Below are positions 25,527 through 32,820 of a stretch of 32,820 bases of DNA, one piece after another. A program made the position numbers and the translations under genes. Location: the NCBI RefSeq assembly GCF_022179385.1, contig NZ_BPQS01000055.1, forward strand, positions 1 to 32,820, written 5' to 3'. The DNA comes from Methylobacterium longum. GTDB lineage: Bacteria; Pseudomonadota; Alphaproteobacteria; Rhizobiales; Beijerinckiaceae. A model generated the notes under the pieces. It was not told the origin of the DNA. It did no database searches and was given only the letters and a program-made list of their open reading frames with translations. Numbering within the stretch: position 1 is the first letter of the stretch; each line of letters opens with the position of its first letter.

Positions 25527-27320
25527 ATGCGCCTCGGAATCAATCCGGCGATGCCTCGCTTCCGAATGCCTGCGCGGGGCTCGCTGTTCCGGCAGTATTT
25601 CTTTGTCCTGTTCGCGGCCGTGGTCGTTCCGTTGCTCGCCGCCGGCGGCAGTCAGGCTTGGTTCGGGTATCAGGTCCAGAGAGCGCATCTGAACGACCTC
25701 CTCGGAGCCGAGGCCCGGACCGCGGCCGCGCGTATCGCGATCTTCATCGACAGCATCGAGAACCAGCTCGCCTGGATGGTCCACTTGCCCTGGGCGCAGG
25801 GAGCCGACGAACGGCGGCGCATCGATGCCCTGCGTCTCCTGCGCCACGCCCCTGCGGTAACCAGCCTCAGGCTGATCGACGGCGCCTCGAAGGAGCGGCT
25901 GTCCGTGTCGCGGGTCGGCCTCAATCGCGTCGAGAGCGGCGATGACGCATCGGCGGATCCGGCGGTTCTGGGGGCTCGGACCGGGCAAGCCTGGTTCGGC
26001 CCGGTCACCTACCACCGCAACACCGAACCGTACATGACCGTGGCCGTAGCGGGGAACCGCGCCGCGGCGGGCGTTGCGGTCGCCGAGATCAATCTGAAGC
26101 TGATCTTGGACGTCATCGCGGGCATCCGGATCGGTGAGAACGGACAAGCCTTCGTGCTCGACCGGCCGGGCCGGCTGATCGCGCATCCTGACATCAGCCT
26201 CGTCCTGCGCGGCGCCGCGGACCGGACGGCCGAGAATTTCCAGGCCCTGCGAGCGGCAATCCTCGCGCAGGATGGGCGCGCGGTCGCCGGTCCGGACCCC
26301 GCCGGGCGCGCCGTGGTCGCCGCCCTGGCGCCTGTTCAGGGGCCGGACTGGAGCGTGATCGTCTACGAGCCGTCCGCTGAGGCGTTCGGACCGATCCGCG
26401 CCGCCTTCTGGCGCCTGCTCGGCCTGCTGCTCGCCGGCACAGGCTTCGCCGCCGTGCTCGCCTATTGGCTCGCCGGCCGCATGACCGGGCCGATACGGCT
26501 GCTGGAGGACGGCGCGTCTCGCATCGGAGCCGGCCAGTTCGATCACCGCATCGACATCGCGCGGAGCGACGAGCTGGGGCGGCTCGCGACCCGCTTCAAT
26601 CAGATGGCACGCGAGGTCGCGATCTCGCGGGAACGCTCGGAGCGCATCGACCGGCTCAAACGCTTCCTCGCGCCGCAGGTCGCCGAACTCGTGGACCGGA
26701 CCGGTGATGACAGCGTCCTCGATGGACAGCGCGTGGAGGTCGTCGTCGTCTTCGGCGACCTGCGCGGCTTCACCCCGTTCTCCGCCCGATCCGAGCCGAC
26801 CGTCATCATGGACGTGCTGGGCGAATATCACGCGGCTGTCGGTAGGACGGTGAACCGGCACGGCGCGACGCTCGTGAGCCTCGCCGGCGACGGCGTCATG
26901 ATCCTGGTGAACGCGCCGGTGGCCTGTCCCGAGCCCGCGTTGCGGGCCGCCCGCATGGTGATCGAGATGCAGGCGACGGTGCAGGCCCTGGCGGCGACCT
27001 GGCGGGCGCGCGGCCATGCGCTCGGCTTCGGGGTCGGCCTGGCGATGGGGCCGGCCACGGTCGGGCGCATCGGCTCCGACAGCCGGATGGACTACACGGC
27101 CATCGGCACGGTCACGAACCTCTCATCGCGCCTCTGCGCCTCGGCTCGGGACGGCGAGATCCTGGTCGACCGCACGGCGGCCGAGGCGATCGGGAGCGGC
27201 GTCCCGCTCGTGTCGCTCGGGACGCGGCGCCTGAAGGGCTTCGACGATCCGATTGCCGTCTTCGCGGTGGCGGCCGGTGAAGGAACCGACGCTCGGCCGG
27301 CGCCGGACGCGGCGGCGTGA
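25527..27320 (+). CDS. dCache-HAMP class III nucleotide cyclase
   Basis: The 597-residue membrane protein has TM1 at about 23-42, a periplasmic dCache sensor at about 45-290 (WFGPVTYHRNTEPYMT, VAEINLKLILDV, GRLIAHPDISLVLR), TM2 at about 293-315, HAMP at about 316-368, and a class III cyclase domain from about 400. Metal residues Asp411 (VFGDLRGFT) and Asp455 (AGDGVMILVNAP) are present, as are DYTAIG and Asn/Arg of TNLSSRL. The usual substrate-specifying Lys, four residues before the second Asp, is Ser451, so ATP versus GTP preference is uncertain. The sensor matches that of the kinase at 5109-7139 block for block. GGAGCGG precedes the ATG at 25527. The binding-protein gene follows after 28 nt. 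Confidence 0.9.
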   Translation: MRLGINPAMPRFRMPARGSLFRQYFFVLFAAVVVPLLAAGGSQAWFGYQVQRAHLNDLLGAEARTAAARIAIFIDSIENQLAWMVHLPWAQGADERRRIDALRLLRHAPAVTSLRLIDGASKERLSVSRVGLNRVESGDDASADPAVLGARTGQAWFGPVTYHRNTEPYMTVAVAGNRAAAGVAVAEINLKLILDVIAGIRIGENGQAFVLDRPGRLIAHPDISLVLRGAADRTAENFQALRAAILAQDGRAVAGPDPAGRAVVAALAPVQGPDWSVIVYEPSAEAFGPIRAAFWRLLGLLLAGTGFAAVLAYWLAGRMTGPIRLLEDGASRIGAGQFDHRIDIARSDELGRLATRFNQMAREVAISRERSERIDRLKRFLAPQVAELVDRTGDDSVLDGQRVEVVVVFGDLRGFTPFSARSEPTVIMDVLGEYHAAVGRTVNRHGATLVSLAGDGVMILVNAPVACPEPALRAARMVIEMQATVQALAATWRARGHALGFGVGLAMGPATVGRIGSDSRMDYTAIGTVTNLSSRLCASARDGEILVDRTAAEAIGSGVPLVSLGTRRLKGFDDPIAVFAVAAGEGTDARPAPDAAA

Positions 27321-27348
27321 TGCTGTGCGCTTGGCGAGGAGCGGGCGG

Positions 27349-28338
27349 ATGAGGCGACGCGTCATTCTCTTCGGGCCGGTCAGCGCCCTGCTCGGCGGCG
27401 TCATAGCCCGCGCGGCGCAGGCGCGCGCGCCGACGCTTCCGGTGATCGGGTATCTCGGCTCCGAGACGCCCGAGCGCGTCGCCAGCCGGCTTGAGGCCTT
27501 CCGTGGCGGGCTCGCCGAGGCCGGGTTCGCCGAGGGGCGCAACGTCGCGATGGCCTTTCGCTGGGCGGACGGGCGCTACGAGCAGCTGCCCGCGCTCGCG
27601 AAGGAGCTGGCCGCAAGCGGGATCGCGGTCCTGGTTGCCCCCGGCGGTGCGCCCGTGGTTCTCGCGGCGCGGGCGGCGACGGAGACGATCCCGATCGTCT
27701 TCGAAATGGGCGGCGATCCGGTCGCCCTCGGCGTGGTGGATGATCTGGCTCGGCCTCGCGGCAATCTCACGGGCGTGTCGAGCCTGAGCGTCGAGGTCTC
27801 GAACAAGCGGCTCGAGTACATGCGGGAGCTGTTTCCGATGACCGCCGCCCTCGCCGTCGCCGTCAACCCGTCCAGTCCCACAGCCGGCTCGCAGCTGGCC
27901 GGCCTCCAGGCCTCGGCCGGAAGCCTCGGCCTGCAACTCCATGTGCTGGAGGCCCGTCGCGAGGACGAGTTCGAGACGCTCTTTGCGGCGCCACGCCGGC
28001 TGGGGGTGCCCGGCCTCGTCTTCACCTCCGACCCCTACTTCGCCTATCGCAGCGCGCATCTTGCGACGCTGGCCAACCGTCACGGCCTGCCCGCCATCAC
28101 CCAATCCCGCGACTTTCCCAATGCCGGCGGACTGATGAGCTATGGGGGCGACTTCACGCAGACGCATCGCCAGGCCGGCCTCTATGCCGGCCGCCTGCTC
28201 CGGGGCGAGAAGCCCCGCGATCTGCCGGTGCAGCTCGTCACGAAGGTTGAACTGTTCGCCAACGTAGGGGCGGCCACGCGCCTCGGCGTGACCTTGCCGC
28301 CCTCGATCCTGAGCAGCGCGGACGTGGTGATCGAGTAG
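27349..28338 (+). CDS. ABC_sub_bind (PF04392) periplasmic binding protein C
   Basis: The 329-residue product begins MRRRVILFGPVSALLGG with likely cleavage near ARAAQA. Family blocks are PVIGYLGSETPE, FRGGLAEAGFAEGRNVAM, GDPVALGVVDDLARPRGNLT, AVAVNPSSP, GLMSYGGDF, GLYAGRLLRGEKPRDLPVQL, and the terminal PSILSSADVVIE. It lies 28 nt after the dCache cyclase on the same strand with GAGGAGCGG upstream, so it is probably cotranscribed. As with proteins A and B there is no permease or ATPase gene in reach, which favours a signalling role with the cyclase's periplasmic sensor; that is inference. The ATG at 27349 gives the Arg-rich leader; the frame from 27253 runs back into the cyclase gene. Confidence 0.87.
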   Translation: MRRRVILFGPVSALLGGVIARAAQARAPTLPVIGYLGSETPERVASRLEAFRGGLAEAGFAEGRNVAMAFRWADGRYEQLPALAKELAASGIAVLVAPGGAPVVLAARAATETIPIVFEMGGDPVALGVVDDLARPRGNLTGVSSLSVEVSNKRLEYMRELFPMTAALAVAVNPSSPTAGSQLAGLQASAGSLGLQLHVLEARREDEFETLFAAPRRLGVPGLVFTSDPYFAYRSAHLATLANRHGLPAITQSRDFPNAGGLMSYGGDFTQTHRQAGLYAGRLLRGEKPRDLPVQLVTKVELFANVGAATRLGVTLPPSILSSADVVIE

Positions 28339-28342
28339 GGAC

Positions 28343-28364
28343 CCGACGCAAGCGGGCTCGTCGG
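28343..28364. terminator. Short hairpin between convergent genes
   Basis: CCGACG (28343-28348) and CGTCGG (28359-28364) pair around a 10-nt loop in the 38-bp gap between binding protein C and the convergent methyltransferase gene. The stem is short and has no T tract; it is a possible bidirectional terminator only. Confidence 0.3.
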
Positions 28365-28376
28365 CCACCGTCGCGA

Positions 28377-29111
28377 TCAGCGGGCGCTGCGAAAACGCGG
28401 CAAGAGCATGCCGGCCTCGCGCCGATAGCGCCGGTAGCGATCACCGAAGAAGGCGACAAGGTCGCGCTCCTCCAACTGGATACCGACGAGGATGTAGGCT
28501 GTCGCGACCGCCGCGAACAGCAGGTGGCCGACCGTCATCGTCGGCGCCGCCCAGAACGCGACGACGAAGCCGAGATAGATCGGGTGCCGAACGTGCCTGT
28601 AGAGGAGGGGCGTCGTGAACGCGGCCTCACTCGGCGCGGTCGGGCGCCGCCCCTGAAGGGCCTGCTTGAGCCCGAAGAGGTCGAGGTGGCTGATCATGAA
28701 GGTGCTGGCGAGGACCACGAGCCAGCCAATCCAGAAGAGGGCGGTCAAGAGGGCCGCCGCGACCGGGTCCGAGATCGACCAAACGGTCGCCGGGAGTGGG
28801 CGCCATTGCCAGAACAGCAGCAGCAGCGCGAGGCTCGCCAGGAGGACGTAGGTGCTGCGCTCGACGGGCTTCGGGACGAAGCGTGTCCACCAGAGTTTGA
28901 AGCGCGGGCGTGCCATCACGCTGTGCTGAAGCGCGAAGAGGGTAAGCAGGGACACGTCCACGGCGACGGCGAGCCCCGGATCGACGATCGACCCATCGTC
29001 TATGCTCTTCGGAACGAAGACGCGTCCGAGAAATCCGACCGCGTACAGGAAGGACAGCAGGAAGACGGCGTAGCAGATCAAGGCGTAGGTCATGCGGGCG
29101 GCGTGCGACAT
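28377..29111 (-). CDS. mddA: Methanethiol S-methyltransferase-like membrane protein
   Basis: The 244-residue integral membrane protein has five or six hydrophobic segments. It carries MddA/NnrU-type landmarks: LTLFALQHSVMARPRFK, VERSTYVLLASLALLLLFWQ, WRPLP, STFMISHLDLFGL, then the isoprenylcysteine-methyltransferase-like end YRHVRHPIYLGF, IQLEERDLVAFFGDRYRRYR. MddA methylates methanethiol with S-adenosylmethionine to give dimethyl sulfide. The assignment is by resemblance; other thiol or cysteine methylations in the ICMT superfamily are possible. The ATG at 29111 has CTGGAG about 12 nt upstream; the long frame from 29585 covers the DUF1127 gene on the other strand and is not real. It is divergent from DUF1127. 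Confidence 0.75.
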   Translation of the reverse strand: MSHAARMTYALICYAVFLLSFLYAVGFLGRVFVPKSIDDGSIVDPGLAVAVDVSLLTLFALQHSVMARPRFKLWWTRFVPKPVERSTYVLLASLALLLLFWQWRPLPATVWSISDPVAAALLTALFWIGWLVVLASTFMISHLDLFGLKQALQGRRPTAPSEAAFTTPLLYRHVRHPIYLGFVVAFWAAPTMTVGHLLFAAVATAYILVGIQLEERDLVAFFGDRYRRYRREAGMLLPRFRSAR

Positions 29112-29211
29112 GGGAGAACTCCAGCGACTGAAGCGTGGTCGGCGGCGCTCCGAGGCCGGATCCACGGCCCGGTACCTCGCGGCTCGAACCTTCATCCGGC
29201 CAACCGGGCAC

Positions 29212-29241
29212 CCGCGTCCGTGATCGCCGTCACGGACGCGG
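29212..29241. promoter_or_regulatory. Perfect 12-bp inverted repeat ahead of DUF1127
   Basis: CCGCGTCCGTGA (29212-29223) and TCACGGACGCGG (29230-29241) are perfect arms with a 6-nt centre. It sits in the divergent gap between the methyltransferase and DUF1127 genes, ending 15 nt before the DUF1127 ATG and just ahead of its AAGGGG ribosome site. It may be an operator for a dimeric regulator or a leader hairpin. Confidence 0.5.
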
Positions 29242-29256
29242 AGCGGCGCAAGGGGC

Positions 29257-29436
29257 ATGGCCGTCTCCTCAACCGAGGAGGATCCGGTGGCCGCTGCGTT
29301 CTCTGTGTTCCGATTCTGGCTCGACTGCCGCCGTACCCAGCGCGAACTCGCCGCGTTCAGCGAGCGCGATCTCGCGGATCTCGGCCTCGCCCGGTCCGAT
29401 GTGACGCGTGTCACCGTCGTCAGGGCCGCACGGTAG
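29257..29436 (+). CDS. DUF1127 (YjiS-like) small protein
   Basis: This 59-residue protein starts at ATG 29257 and stops at TAG 29434-29436. The C-terminal half carries the DUF1127 signature: WLDCRRTQRELAAFSERDL, then ADLGLARSDVTRV, with the usual RxLxxLxDRxLxDIGL-like spacing. It ends in a basic tail. DUF1127 proteins of alphaproteobacteria are small, Arg-rich, often stress- or nutrient-regulated, and some bind RNA. AAGGGG is at 29250-29255. It is preceded by a perfect inverted repeat and followed by the Crp/Fnr gene on the same strand after 154 bp. Confidence 0.8.
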   Translation: MAVSSTEEDPVAAAFSVFRFWLDCRRTQRELAAFSERDLADLGLARSDVTRVTVVRAAR

Positions 29437-29590
29437 CGGCCGCGCCCGCCCGCGGCGCGGCCAGCACGCCTCCGGTACTGCGCCGCCCTTTCCCGGGCGG
29501 ATGGCGAGTTCGCGGGCGTTCTGGTATCCATGGACGGCCGTCCGGCCTCCGGTTCCGTTCGGGTCCGTAGCTCCAGCAGGAGCAACTTCC

Positions 29591-30262
29591 GTGGCCGATC
29601 CGGCCCAGTTCGAGCGGTTGCTGTCCGCCAGCCCCTTCTTCGGCCGCCTCGAGTCCACCACGCGGCGGGCCGTCGCCGACCTTTGTGTCACCCATAGCCT
29701 CGCCCGCGGCGAGACCCTGTTCCTGAAGGACGACCCGGCGGACGCGTTCTACGCGATCCGCCGCGGCGAGATCCGGATCACGGTCAGCACCGGCGCGGGC
29801 CGGCGGATGACGCTCAACGTGCTCGGTCCGGGGGACATTTTCGGCGAGATCGCGCTGTTCGATGGCCGGCCGCGCAGCGCGGATGCCGTCGCTGCCGAGC
29901 CGGCGGAGTTGTTCGCGGTTCGCCGCCGCGACATGCTCGACCTCGTCGGCCGGCACGCCGACCTGTCGATGCGGATCATCGAACTCCTGTGCGAGCGCCT
30001 GCGCTTCGCCAGCACCCGGCTCGAAGAAACGGTGCTGATGCCGTTGCCCGCGCGGATCGCGCGACGCCTGCTCGCCCTGGCGCAGGATTTCGGAAGCGAA
30101 ATCCATATCTCGCAGGATGACATCGCTGACTACGCGGGCACGACCCGGGAGACGGTCAACCGGCAACTCCAGTGCTGGCGGCGCCAGGGCATGCTCGATC
30201 TGCACCGCAATCGCGTCGTCGTACGCGATCCCGCGGCCCTCGCCTCGGCCGCCTTGTCGTGA
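29591..30262 (+). CDS. Crp/Fnr-family transcriptional regulator
   Basis: The 223-residue regulator has an N-terminal cyclic-nucleotide-binding beta-barrel (about 8-125: LFLKDDPADAFYAIRRGEIR, LGPGDIFGEIALFDGRPRSA) and a C-terminal winged helix (about 145-215: ISQDDIADYAGTTRETVNRQ, then RRQGMLDL). FGEIALFDGRPRSA matches the phosphate-binding cassette of cAMP receptors well (GE, then the R-S/A pair), so cAMP binding is plausible. There is no FNR-type N-terminal cysteine cluster. The start is GTG 29591, with AGGAG at 29578-29582 eight nt upstream; the longer frame from 29408 overlaps DUF1127. With two cyclase systems in the window it is a candidate cAMP effector, but that link is speculative. Confidence 0.88.
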   Translation: MADPAQFERLLSASPFFGRLESTTRRAVADLCVTHSLARGETLFLKDDPADAFYAIRRGEIRITVSTGAGRRMTLNVLGPGDIFGEIALFDGRPRSADAVAAEPAELFAVRRRDMLDLVGRHADLSMRIIELLCERLRFASTRLEETVLMPLPARIARRLLALAQDFGSEIHISQDDIADYAGTTRETVNRQLQCWRRQGMLDLHRNRVVVRDPAALASAALS

Positions 30263-30747
30263 CCGCGCACGATGACGGGTGCTGACAAGCCCTCAGCATC
30301 ATCTGATCGGCCCCCACGAGGTGGTCCACAATCAAAGTGAGTGTGCGGTGGGGGCGGATCAGAGCCATCCTCAGGATCAACGGCCTCGACGATGGGTCCC
30401 GGCGCCTCGGTGATCACCAACGCGCCGAGACCGCGGTTGCAGGCCTCTGCGAGCCGATCGCTGTTCTCGTTCGGCATGACCCGCAGCAATTCGATCGTGG
30501 TCCCGTAATGGCAGCCTCACGTGCCATCGGCGTGTCTCGAAGCGACGACGAGGGATCACGAATGACCGCCGAAACGACGTTTCCGGCGATGACCTGCGGA
30601 GCCTGTTCGAGGTTCGGCCCGACCGTTGCAGCCTCCTACAAGACTCCAGATCCGTTGTGCCCTTTGAAGCACCGAACGACATCTGCTTATGAGAGAGCCA
30701 TTTCGATCTTGCCAATCGATGGGCCCGGGCACCTGCGGCGGAACAAG
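30263..30747. other. Gap with a near-perfect inverted repeat and a possible gene relic
   Basis: TCTGATCGGCCCCCAC (30302-30317) and GTGGGGGCGGATCAGA (30348-30363) pair in 15 of 16 positions across a 30-nt spacer, overlapping no gene. On the minus strand, upstream of it (about 30520 down to 30370), a frame reads ELLRVMPNENSDRLAEACNR and GLGALVITEAPG. This recalls the N-terminal pseudo-receiver of some hybrid kinases and may be a decayed fragment. The plus-strand frame 30337-30909 runs into the next gene's 3' end and looks spurious. Confidence 0.35.
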
Positions 30748-32820
30748 CTACCAGTAATGATGCATCATTTCGAGGAGCTTGTTGGCCCAACCAGTCGAAG
30801 CAGGGTGGGCCGCATCATATTGGTTTATTTTCTGCTCGAAAGCCATCGCAGCGGATCTTGCTTTCTCCGAAGCAGTAAATGTTTGATACGAGTAGTGGTT
30901 AGCGTCTGAGGAGGCGGTCGCCGAGCTATCCGCACTGGAAGGCGCCGCAGCCGGAGGCGTGCTTGTAGAACCAACGGCGTTCGTCTGCTCATTGGTTGAG
31001 GGTTGGGAGGTGTTACCCGCACGTGACCAATGCGAGTGATGCCCCCCTCTGTGGCTGTGGCCGAACGTGTTGGCAGCGCTGGTGCTTGGTTGATGCGCGG
31101 TTGTCGTATTCGCCGCCGGGGGAGCGGCCGTCCCCCCCGGGCTGGTAGCTGCCGTGTTCTGCACACCCGTCGCGCTGCCAATTCCGCTGGTTGTCGGCGC
31201 AGGATCGACGGCGGCGGGCTGAGCCGCGCTCGCCGAGCTGCCAGCCACCGTCTGAGGCGCCGCAGTGCTCCCCGAATGCGTCGTTCCGGTCGGAATGGTA
31301 TGATCGGTAGCGTTGCCAATCGAGCTGCCAGCCGATGATCCGGTGGATGCCCCGGCCACGGGGGTGTTGGCCATGCCATCCACGGTCGTGGCCGAGCCAG
31401 CGGTGGTCGTCGAGCTGGCGGCTGAGTTGCCGGCTGCGTTGGGGGCCACTCCCTGCGCAGAGGCGGTCGAATCCGCGGTCACGACTTGCGTGGTGCTCAC
31501 GCTCGGGGTGTTTCCGGCTGAGCCAGACGTGCTCGTCGAGCCCGCAGTCGGTCCGCCCGTGCTCGCAGAGCCTGATATCACCGGGTTAGGTGCCCCCGTC
31601 GTGCTACCGACCGATCCGTTTGAGGATGTGCTGGTTCCGGTCGTGCTAGCTGTGGTCCCAGCGGAGCCACTCGTGATGGCCGAGCCCGTGGAGGTGGTGC
31701 TCGTGTTCACGGAGGGTGCGGCCGTGTCCGCTGTACCCGACGAACCAGTGGTTGCTGGACTGGACGAGCCTGTCGCGCTGGTCGTTGATCCCGACGAGCC
31801 CGTTGTGCCCGCGTTCGCGCTGACCGCCGATCCCGCAGTCGTACCAGTCGAGTTCGTTGCGCCCGTGCTTGAGCTGCCGGCCGCCTGGGAGATGGCCTTG
31901 CTGTAGATGGGCTCCAGGTAGGTCCGGGTGGCGTCACCGGTGGGGTGAACACCGTCCACGTACAGCGAGGTGTCGTTGACCGCGCTGTTCTTGCCCATGG
32001 TCGGGTCAGCGGCCACGTCGGCGATGGCGTCGGCACCCGCCGAGTTCTCCCTCACCAACTTGTTGTATGCTAGACGCTGCTCTTCGTCGCTCGCATCCCA
32101 CTTGTAGGCCGTGTCGACGTTGGGCAGGGCGGTTCCAACCACTACGCCGAAGCCCTGCTTGTGGGCGTCGCCGACCATCTTGACCGTATCGGCGTAGATG
32201 TCCTCGGCGCTGACATCGTTCCGGAGGTCGTTGCTGGCCGCCTGGATGACCAGGACGTTCTGGCTCGAGCCGCTTTTGTCGAAGTCAGCCAGGATCTCGG
32301 CCGACTTTTCGTTGGCCTGGGTGTCCAGGGTGATGCCGCTCACCGAATGGTTCTTGACTGTGTAGGGAGCGCCCAGCTCGAGGTTCTTCCAGGGGTCGGA
32401 CCCACTGTAGTCGGCGGTGCCCACGCTGTCGCCGGCGATGACGACATTGACGTTCGTGGGCTGAGCCGCCGGCGGGGTCGCCGAGCCTGTCGCCGAGCCG
32501 CCTGAGCCGATGTTGGTTGCGCTCGTCGAGCCCGCGCTCGATCCGCTCGTCGTTCCACTCGTCGCGGGCTGAACCGTACTCGTAGAGTTCGTGCTCGTGC
32601 TCGTGGTGCCGGTAGAGCCTGTGGTCGCCTCGGTTGTGCTTGTGGTGGGCTTGGCCGTCGCGCCGTACATGCCGGGGTCTTTACCGTCGGGCGCCGAGAC
32701 CTTTTCGGCGGCGACGGTCGGGTTGGATCCGTCGTTCGAGTACGCCCGAATGTAATCGATTTTCATGTTCTGGCCGACATCCGTCGCGCCGTCCTGCGTG
32801 GCGAGGTTGGCCATCAGGTA
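30748..32820 (-). CDS. Secreted multidomain protein: GH16-like end, SGNH hydrolase, Ser/Thr/Gly-rich tract (5' partial)
   Basis: The gene enters from beyond 32820. The first visible residues (YLMANLATQDG, then MKIDYIRAYSND) match the last strand of family 16 glycosyl hydrolases, so a GH16 domain probably lies outside. After a Thr/Ser linker comes an SGNH/GDSL hydrolase: block I IAGDSVG (Ser codon 32425-32427), block III-like QAASNDLRN, and block V DGVHPTGD (31942-31956). From about 31890 to 31000 the protein is almost only Ser, Thr, Gly, Ala, Val and Asn, with a His-rich island FGHSHRGGHHSHWSR. It ends in a short helical domain, FTASEKARSAAMAFEQKINQ, to MMHHYW. SGNH domains remove acyl groups, so polysaccharide cleavage plus deacetylation outside the cell is likely. 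GC content is lower than in the neighbours. Confidence 0.8.
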   Translation of the reverse strand, partial: YLMANLATQDGATDVGQNMKIDYIRAYSNDGSNPTVAAEKVSAPDGKDPGMYGATAKPTTSTTEATTGSTGTTSTSTNSTSTVQPATSGTTSGSSAGSTSATNIGSGGSATGSATPPAAQPTNVNVVIAGDSVGTADYSGSDPWKNLELGAPYTVKNHSVSGITLDTQANEKSAEILADFDKSGSSQNVLVIQAASNDLRNDVSAEDIYADTVKMVGDAHKQGFGVVVGTALPNVDTAYKWDASDEEQRLAYNKLVRENSAGADAIADVAADPTMGKNSAVNDTSLYVDGVHPTGDATRTYLEPIYSKAISQAAGSSSTGATNSTGTTAGSAVSANAGTTGSSGSTTSATGSSSPATTGSSGTADTAAPSVNTSTTSTGSAITSGSAGTTASTTGTSTSSNGSVGSTTGAPNPVISGSASTGGPTAGSTSTSGSAGNTPSVSTTQVVTADSTASAQGVAPNAAGNSAASSTTTAGSATTVDGMANTPVAGASTGSSAGSSIGNATDHTIPTGTTHSGSTAAPQTVAGSSASAAQPAAVDPAPTTSGIGSATGVQNTAATSPGGTAAPPAANTTTAHQPSTSAANTFGHSHRGGHHSHWSRAGNTSQPSTNEQTNAVGSTSTPPAAAPSSADSSATASSDANHYSYQTFTASEKARSAAMAFEQKINQYDAAHPASTGWANKLLEMMHHYW

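Noticed and set aside
25383..27017. 544-residue minus-strand frame opposite the dCache cyclase
   Set aside because: Antisense shadow with no signal or domain. The plus strand has membrane, HAMP and cyclase features.
30337..30909. 190-residue plus-strand frame between the Crp/Fnr gene and the secreted protein
   Set aside because: No ribosome site or family match, and it overlaps the 3' end of the well-supported minus-strand gene.
31000..31890. Possible CRISPR or tandem DNA repeat array
   Set aside because: Similarity between segments comes from short Ser/Thr/Gly/Ala codon runs. There are no regular repeat-spacer units.
31313..31906. Plus-strand frame rich in Val-Glu-Pro repeats
   Set aside because: It is the complement of the Ser/Thr/Gly/Ala tract of the secreted protein; the regular look is a by-product of that low-complexity coding sequence.

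Overview
The window reads as chromosomal DNA of a very GC-rich alphaproteobacterium, most likely Methylobacterium or a close relative. This is judged from codon use, the expansion of ABC_sub_bind (PF04392) binding proteins, small DUF1127 and DUF4287 proteins and a Gly-Val-Tyr-Arg-rich exported peptide. No 16S or other marker is present, so this is an inference. There is no tRNA, rRNA, CRISPR array, phage or complete insertion sequence. The only mobile-element trace is a decayed IS3-type orfA.

Layout. (1) 1-2285: the end of an unknown gene, a membrane-anchored TAXI-type solute-binding protein and a YidB-like protein. (2) 2356-8113, minus strand: a compact operon in which two orphan ABC_sub_bind proteins flank a dCache-HAMP histidine kinase, a lone receiver and a receiver-adenylate cyclase; three of its four junctions are ATGA overlaps. 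(3) 8435-11549: a DUF4287 protein, an acyl-CoA ligase and an arylformamidase-like hydrolase. (4) 11550-12553: a gene-poor gap with the IS3 relic and an AT-rich island. (5) 12554-17511: dabB-dabA, a membrane-energised inorganic-carbon accumulation system, convergent with a LysR-type regulator. (6) 17512-18876: small hypothetical and apparently frameshifted genes. (7) 18877-24931: an outer-membrane channel-like protein, a small secreted Cys protein, an AraC regulator, a tiny exported protein, and a formylglycine-generating enzyme directly coupled to a Tat-exported sulfatase. (8) 25527-28338: a dCache-HAMP-cyclase followed by a third ABC_sub_bind protein. (9) 28377-30262: an MddA-like membrane methyltransferase, DUF1127 and a Crp/Fnr regulator. 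(10) 30748-32820: the C-terminal part of a large secreted protein joining the tail of a probable GH16 domain, an SGNH hydrolase and a long Ser/Thr/Gly/Ala tract.

The strongest candidate for an undescribed system is the repeated pairing of orphan ABC_sub_bind proteins, with no permease or ATPase nearby, with paralogous dCache sensors that lead to nucleotide cyclases. One copy works through a two-component relay (region 2) and the other in a single polypeptide (region 8). I infer that the binding proteins deliver a periplasmic ligand signal to the dCache domain and so control a cyclic nucleotide.

A secondary theme is sulfur: the sulfatase with its activating enzyme, and the predicted methanethiol S-methyltransferase. 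The DAB system would supply bicarbonate, which a serine-cycle methylotroph needs for carboxylation, but that link rests on the inferred taxonomy.
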